From: Polydactylus sextarius
Taxonomy: Eukaryota > Chordata > Actinopteri > Polynemidae
NCBI GenBank assembly: GCA_016801845.1
Contig: CM028923.1
Location: forward strand, 12,258,679 to 12,322,678
Direction: 5' to 3'
DNA length: 64,000 nucleotides
How positions within the stretch are numbered: position 1 is the stretch's first letter; each line of letters begins with the position of its first letter. The notes beneath the pieces are model-generated. The model had not been told where the DNA came from. It made no database searches and saw only the letters and a program-made list of their open reading frames with translations. Below are positions 53,401 to 62,400 of the stretch, piece after piece. The position numbers were made by a program, and so were the translations under genes.

Positions 53401-56400
53401 GTTTGAGAACTGGGAAGGGGGAAGCAGTGGAGTAGTGGTTAACACTGTCACCTCACCACAAGGTTCTTGCTGAGCTGGAATCTTTCTCTGTGAAAATTCC
53501 ATGTTCTACGAAGGTACGAGGGTTTTCTCCGGCTACAATGGGTCATGCAGGCTTGATTAATTGGTGATTAACTTGTCCATAGGTGTGAATGTTCATCTCA
53601 CGCAACAATCTCTAACAGGATAGGCAGTATGGATACAGATGAATCTGCAAATAGGCCATTCATGTTTCTGCACCTGAATGAGCTACAACCATGTCTGTCG
53701 TCAGCATGGATACCAGCTTTAACAATTGGAAAAAATACAGATTTGATTCTTGATGTTTCCCTTTTTCCTGTGAACAAGTTTTCTACTGAAAAGACATTTT
53801 TATACACTTTTGGGAATTATATTACCAGACTGCTTGGCTAAAAGTCCCTACAATATAAAACAGGCTTACCAGACCATCTGTCAGTGCTGCTTTGCAATCC
53901 AGTATATAGTGTGTTTATTATCTGGAAGGACCTCTGTCTGTGCTATACTTCACCGTGGTCAACTGCTGCTATGCTGCTTTCACCACCAGACCTCAAAGTT
54001 CCTCTGTGAGCCACAACTCAACATTTCAGATTGCACAGTACTCAACTTCTCGATTTATACTTGAAGTCTGAGCCAAGCATTAACCAGCATGACCCAATGA
54101 ATCGCTTTGGCTAACCAGACTGGCCAGCAGCGATACACTGGTATCTATAAAAGATAGATGTTGCCTCAGTAAAGCCTGGAGCAGTGTTTTCTTCATTGCT
54201 TTATTGTTGCAGTCTGTTCCTCTAACATTGGGCACTTCATTGTTGTCATCATTATCACCATCATCAAATGTATTTATTGTATGTAACATCAAGTCCTGAC
54301 TCATCCAGCTTGTCCTGCTAATGAATCATGTTCTAATGCCCACACACTAATTATTATTTAACATTAAAATGCATTAGCAAAATTTGATTTGATAATTGGA
54401 GGCTCCAAACAGCATCAGGAGGTGTGTGATTGAATTCTGAATATCAATGCACTGACAACTCCTCCCCCCTGCTGGCTTTCTGTGACTGAGTGAGGATATT
54501 TTTTAAAAAAAATTGCAGCAGCCAAAACTCCTCTCCCAAAATCTATAAAGCACCAGCCATAATGGTGCTAGACTGCACTGTGAGTGAAGAGTGTGACCAG
54601 AAATGAAAGGGAGCAGAGCCAGTGGGAGGCAACAGCCAGGTAACCTTACCCTCCTCAGACCCCCACCAGCTTCTGTAAGAGTGAAAAGAGAAAGGTGGCA
54701 CGGCAAATGACGGAAACCTGAAACGATTCTCTTTCTCCTCTCTCGACTCCTACTCTCCCGAGATCTTTCACTCCCCCCCCCACCACCACCACCACCACCA
54801 TCACCCCTCCTCACATATATTACCGTACCTTCTGCTCCCAGCTAGACACTGTTTCACTGACTGATTGACTGACTGGCTGAGTCACTAACTGTCACTCTCA
54901 ACTCCTCTTATATTTCATTATCTTCTCCCACACTTGCATCCACTCTGTCCTTTGTCCTACCCAGGGATACAGTGGAGTGTAACACTGCTTGAACTTTACC
55001 AATCACGTATTATAAAACATACATACAGTCTAAAGAATCATAGGATTAGGTAGGATAGGTAACGTCTGTGTTTTAACTTTTGAATGCAACTGAATAAAGT
55101 TAAGGAGTTAATGGGGAAACAGACTGAACATCAAGTGGATGTAGTTATGTAATTTTTATGTAAATATTATCTCAGCAAGAGGACTTATGCTATGATTAAT
55201 ATGTATTGTCTGTCTGGCTTGAGAAGGTGTCTCTTTGTATTTTAAACAACATGTTTTGAGATGAGGAAGTGGTTGCGGGAGAGTTCTGCTATTTAGGTGT
55301 TTAACATGGTGAGATCAGGTAGTGGGCACCAGGAATAGTAATGTCAAGGACCAACCAGCCAGACATCTATATTGACTATTGACTATATTAATCTTAACTT
55401 TGTGAAATAGAAGGGGAGTACGGCCATTTCTGTTCAAGTCTACAGTCAACCATGTTGGCTCCAACCCTCCCACCACCCTCAAAGGATGAGCTGTATAAAT
55501 ATTGGATGAATGGATGGATAGATGTTGGCCTTTGTCCCTCTGATGTCCTGACTTGGTGTTTTTTCCAAGCCTATTTTTGTTCCAATCTATCATTATTAAT
55601 GATAAATTCTGTTTCTCGATCTTGTGTTCCTACTGCTGCTTCAGACATGAGGAAAAATGTTGAGTCCTAACCCTGGATGGGACATAGCAACTTATAACAC
55701 AAATAACTAAAATGAAATGAATTAGACTTGAATTAATTTCCATTTGAAGTCCTAGGGACATTTTGAAGTCAATGTTTGGTTCCTATTGTTTTTGTTTTTC
55801 AGGCAGATGATGTTCTCAGTCTTAAGTATTTCTTAAATTGCAGAAACAGCTCAGTGACTAAACAACCACTGGTTATTCTTGTATTCATTTATTCTCTTAC
55901 CCCATTATCTGTATTACAACCCAATCTTTATCACATGCTTCCATCTATTGTCTGTTAGATTACACGTGTCATATACATTGACATGTGTTGTGTCTGAGTC
56001 TTTCTTGCCTAATTTTGACAACCTGTTCATTTGTGGATTTTACCTGGTTAATCTGCCTACCTGATACCAGCCCCTGTCTAAGTTTGTTGTCATCTGCTTT
56101 CACTGGTGTGTCTACGATGAGTTTTCTTTAACCTGAGCTGCACCAATCAGACTAATCAGACTTTAAGTGAGATCTTAATATGACTTGAGTTTAAATTTGG
56201 TCTTTATCACCAGTCACTGTTCAGGAACAACATCCCACCTTTGCTGTTCTGCAACATATAATATAAAAATCATCTTTTCTAAATGACCACCATAGGTGAG
56301 TTTACAGGTGAGTTTGGTTAAATTGTTTCATTGGTACATTTTTCTATTGTTTTATTTCAATAAGCTTTTAGTTGACTGTCTCTTTGTTTGTTTATATCAT

Positions 56401-59400
56401 TTTTAGTTATGTTTTAAACTGTCACATAATGTTGTGTTAGTTATATTGTCCTTTTCATTGTAAAGCACTTTGTGATTTTATCTGTGAAAAGTGCTATAGA
56501 AATAAAGTTTACTTACTCACTTACTAATAGCTGACAAATGTTCTTACAAGCCAGCAGAGGACTTGTTTTGACCATAGTCCCCACCTGCTACTACCGTCCA
56601 CTTGTTTACACTCACTTCTCTGTCCTACCCACCAACTCTCCCTCCCCTTCCTTCCTTCTCCTCACACTCCCTTCTCTTCTTTCCTATCGCTCCATCAAAA
56701 AGCATAGGATATAAATACCTTTCAGCCTGGAGAAGGTTAATTAGTAGCAGGATTTCCAATTAGCTCTTTATCTCAGTGGGTGGGGAGATGGGGGGTAATT
56801 AGGACGCAGCCGGGGGCATCTTTGGGTGGGAGGGGGTGCAACGACTGTGAGGGGTGATCGGTTGAGCGATGGGATAGTTGGGTAGAGAGTGTAGTGGTGA
56901 GAAATCAGAGAAGAGACATAAAGTAACAGAGATGAAACAGCATGAAAGGTGGACCATAGTTGGAACCAGTGAAGTGGAGAACTGGAGTTCTGGGAGACTG
57001 ATGTGAAGTGGTGGTTGAATGCAGGGATCAACCTGGATACACCACAGACACTACCACCTGAGGCAACCTGTTGCATCACATGATTTAACATGGCTTTGAT
57101 AATGATAATCTCTGCGCAGACTTTGATTCAGTTTAGTGACACATTCACTCTTGACTTTCTGCAGTGCTTTTCATTCAAAACAACAAAATGGGCAGCTACT
57201 GATTGTAGCTACAGAGCTATAACATCTTGTGCAGAACTTTTTGAGAAGGACGCCAGCCAGCATGAATTCCATCAGAAAGTGATTTTCTAAATAAAAACAG
57301 CTGGTTGAATTCTGTAAATACTGAGGAAAGGATCTTAAATGATTCCTTTCACACAATTCCTGGGAGCAGCAACATCTAGTCTAAGTGCAGTTGTCTTTTC
57401 TTAAGGTATTAAAGAATCTACTTGATGGTAGACATGGATACAGTGTTGTTATTCAGCCTTCCTGCCAATTTATCCAATTGGCCAAAAGGCATTTTCCCTA
57501 CTTCTTACACCTTTACAAATGAGATGCAATTGAAAAGACAGTTTGAACTGCAAACCAGATGTATTAGTTCTATTTCTGTGTGCCCAATATCATCACAATG
57601 TAAAGTCAAAGGCAGCGCCAGCAGGAAAAAAAACCCTATGAATGTGCAAGTTGGAACAAACCTAGAGGCTTCAGACTTTAATTATTTTATGGTCAGTACA
57701 TTTTCATATACTGTAATACATCCATGCGGCTAAAAAAAGTGACTTTGCAGAATAAAGTTCACCTTCGTGCCTTCACCTGAAAGTTTCATGATACAATTAC
57801 AGCGTGGAAAATATTATTTTTTGTTTTAAAGTATGATTTCAGAGCTGTCCTACTTTGTGCTTTCATATCAAAGACTCCTGCCACAAAATTGCCTGAAGCG
57901 ACTTTTCCCTCCAAGATAAAAATGTGCACATTCAGTCATTAGTATTGTGATCTTGATATATTTTGTAATTAGCCATTTTTCTACGACTCATCTGTGCAGC
58001 AGGAGCTGAACGAGCAGGCAGCAAGTCGAACGTGCTGTCTCTTTGTCAGCAAAGCAGTAGGTGTAGAGACCCTCATTCTCTACTGAAGGGAAGTCTTACC
58101 AAACACTTAATCCTGCTCTCTTGGTTTCCCAGGCCCCCACAGGCCAGAACACCTCAAAAGTCCCAGCTCCATTTCTTGAATTAACATCTCCCTGTAATTT
58201 AATTAAAAGTGTTCTGTAAGAGGATGTCCCTATGAGATCGAAGGTCAGCTCAATAATCCTCAGGCACAGGCAACAAGTTCGACACCTAAGTCACACTGTT
58301 TTTTCCCCCAGCATCCAATTAAGATGAAGTTGAACAGGTTGGACACAAGTGGAGTACACGAGAGAGTTTGTTTTTCAAATAAATATTAAACAGTTCTAAC
58401 AGGAGCAAATTATTCTGTACTTTCCAGAAGATGGCATAGTAATAGACAAATAAATTTAAGGGAGCATTCACCAGACAATTACCAGAATAACTTTTAACTT
58501 TAAAATTTAGTTCATTCAGTGATAAATTCATTCATTGCCATATGTTCAACCTTCTATAAGAACCAGGAGGAGCACAAACCCATTTGTGATAAACTGAAAT
58601 TTAAAGGTTTGATCATTCAGTACTCAAACAGAATTAACCAAGATACTAGATTAACCTTAATCCAACCCAAAATACTACAAGGTCCATTAAAATCTTTTGG
58701 CTGACCTTTAATTCACACATAATCCCACAAGTCAACAGTTAAACCTCTGTACGTGTGATGTTAGTTCTGTACAGATAAGTATCTTATACACAGGTATAAG
58801 ATGGATTTATGTTTTTCTGATTATGTCTTCATAAGTGACTGAGTTAGCAGTTATTATTAGACAATGTTCCTTCTTTTTCTAGCACCTCCTACAACCACAT
58901 CAAGCTATGCACTGATGGAAGGAGTGTAATCATGTTTGTCAGTCATTTTGTAAGAATATACCTGTCGCTACAAGGCGTTCTCTCTATAGCCACCATTTTA
59001 TCACTACTCTTAATAATACGGAGCTATCAATCATTCAGCTAAACTCATCCTGGATTGGGCTCTATGGCCACACTGTCAACAATCTGATTAATACTATCCT
59101 GCAGACTGCATATGCTGCCAACTGGCTGCTAGCCGGCACACACACACACACGCAGCATGTATTTAGCAAAATAGATATCACACATGCACAGTTATCTTTA
59201 ATCTGAATTGTGGGCATTTCTTGTGCTGTACATTGTACCTTACATACAGTATGAGACCTTGCAATGGTCTTATTTTTAATACTTATTATTAAGAGACTCA
59301 ACTAACAGCTGAAGTGAGCAACACTTAAATTGCCAAATTATTCCTCTTACTGGTGCCAAGGTGCATCAGCAGTTCACTTGGTAACAAGTGGCACAGTAAC

Positions 59401-62400
59401 AATAACTACATTTGTACAACTCGGTGGCAGTGAGCCCGCACACACACGCAGTGTGTTCTGCCAAGCAACTACTACACACACACACATACACACACACAGG
59501 TTGCTATGTGACACACATGCACAGTGGAAACGATTTGTCAAAACAAAATTACCCATTTCAGGCTAAATTAGTAAACCGATACAAAGAGGTCAGTGCAGCA
59601 GCTGTGTTGGCTGCAGCGATGAAGAGTTAAAAGTCTGGCAGCACAGATGAAATAGTCAAGACTGGGAATTCAAAACTGAACAGAGTCCCTTAATCTCCAA
59701 GTCAGAAACTCTAATCTGTCATAACATTGTGCCACTAAAGTAAATAATGTGGATTATGTTGTTACAACAGCATCTGTCAATGGGCAGAATATATCAGGAG
59801 TCGCGTGAATATTTTGTCTTAAATTTGATCCAGTGAAAACAAGAAAATGGACTTATTAAGGATGTGAGTGACATGGACATGGGCCAAACTGTGATGGCTA
59901 CATGGCTGAGGCAGAATCATTTTCTTTTATATCATGTAGATGTCAGGGTTTGGTAGTGGTCTGAAGCAGACATGGTAACAGAATGCAAAAAGGCAAGAGG
60001 ATGAGATGGTGGAGGCAATGCTCTGCTGAGAAAATGAGAAACCTTGGATGTGACCATTCATTAGGATGTTACTTTGACACGTACCACCTACCGAGTTTAC
60101 TTACTTACTTACTACCTGAAATATCGTTGCAGACAATTTCATCCCTTCATAGAAAGGATGATGCTCCTGCTACACAGCAGAAATTGTTGATAATGGTTTG
60201 AGGAACATCAAGGTTGAGATTTTGACTGATTTTGACTTGGTTTAGCTCCAAAGTCCTCAGATTTTGGTCCTATCCAGCAGCAATGGGATGTACTGGACAA
60301 ACATGTCAATTCCATTCGGGATCAACCTCACAACTTACTGCACTTAAAGGATCTGCTACTAATGTCTTGGTGCCAGATACCACAGCTTCATCTTCAGAGA
60401 TGTGGTGGAGTCCAAACCAGCACATCAGGACTGTTTTGGTAGCAAAAGGGGAACCTACACAATATTAGGTGGGTGGTCATAACGTTATACATAGCATGAA
60501 TGTGTGTGTAGTGCTACAATTTTTCAATTTTCATAGCAACATGAACAGCCCTCATGACGCAGATACAGCCGTATTTCATGAAATGAGAGGAAGTAATTAT
60601 ATCTTGTGAGAAGATAAATTGAACTCCAGAGATACATCCAAATACACCATGCTAAGTGATACTTGTAGTAGATGGTGCTTGGGAAGCGTTTCACACAATT
60701 CTACCATTCATGAAACCACTTACTGCTGCTCATCTGTGTGTAAAGAAACATTGTGAGCGAGGCTGATGATGCAGAACAAACACCAGCCTTTACAATAATG
60801 AGCATAAGGCTGACATCAGGACAGATCCATCCAGATTAGCACTTACTGCAGCTGGTTGAAGGTTTCCTTTGTGTTTCTGCGACATTTCTGGATGAAGGAA
60901 CGAGGCTGAATGACTCATCAGACTAGATTTTTTTCTCTCCGTTACTTAGGTTTGCAGGTTTTGTGCAGCTTGTACCAAATTGTGCATTTGTGTGTGTGTG
61001 TGTTGCCCTTGGATACAAGCTGTTTCTGACACAGAACTCTGCCACTGTATGTTTAACGTTATGTGCTACCATTATTTCTCCTTGATTTTAAAGGCTAAAC
61101 CCCCAACCCCACATCCCAAGGATTCCGGAAATCTTTTATCCAGAGTGTGAAAGTACAAGAAGACACATTCTCACATTCAAGTTAAATGTTACGCATTCAT
61201 GTTTTAGCATCTGCTTGCGTCAAATGCTACAAATTTTCAGCTATTACAGTCTTTGTTTTCACACAGTACATGTAACATTTGCCTTGCCTTAGGCCTAAAC
61301 ACACCTTAAGATGTTAATTTGAATAAACTGTTGTCATAGTAGCAGCAGCTGCCTGATTTGATAACAGGCATTAAGTCCACTGAGAGAAAACTGACCCAGT
61401 AATTAGTCTGATGATATTATGGACAACAAAGCGACAATGGAAACATATTTTAATAGTATTTCACAATTGCGGATGAGAAGAAATATTGTATCCAACTGAA
61501 TATGTCTACATGTTCATTAATATGCAGTGACTACACTGCAGCATTAGATGCATGAGATGCATGTGGACATGTGACTGTGCCGTTGGCTGTGATTGTGACT
61601 GCACTTTGTTCCACATTTGACACGAACTGTTCATCAGCGTTATGTTAATGACTCCTCTGGGTTGTGTCTTACTTCCTCTTTTTTCAGTTAGTGTTGCTGT
61701 GCTTTGGTCAACAGCAGCAAGGTGACTAAAGACATAGTACAAAAAAACGGAAAGGGGAAAAAAAAAGACACATTTCAAAGTTTACTGGAAACCTTGTCGT
61801 GCTTTCACTGTTGTAATAGACACATTATGATCTTGACAACACACTGAGTCTCACCCACCACTTCCCTCTACCATCTGAACCACGTTCCTATGTAGGCGCT
61901 CACCTTAAATAGCTCAAGACAGAGTTACATCAGATCCTGTACCAAGGTTTCTCTTTAAAAAATCCTGTAAAGACGCTTAAATCAATCACTGCTAGTGGGT
62001 TGATGGTAGATCAGTGGTAGAAAGTTAAACCTAACCACCGACGGAAGCTTGGATGGGACCCCTCAGTTTTTCTTCAACAGATGTGCACCAACCATCCACC
62101 ACAATGGCCTCCAGCAACTATTCTGCAGGTTATAAATGTAGTATTTCATTCATCAAATACTAGAATTACAGTCTGATGGTTGTATCCTGCTACCAACCAA
62201 TCCAAAAACATGTTGTGTGCAGTCATCGTGGTATTTTAGCTTTGAGTCTAAGTGAATGTGCAACAAATTTGATTGGACTCCCTCAAGTCGTTCTTGAGAT
62301 ATTGTGCTCACAAGAAGGGGACAGACTAGCAGACACAGTTTCAGCCACAGCTGTTGCTGCCATATATACAAAAAAAAAATATTGCCTCTGAACTCAATCC

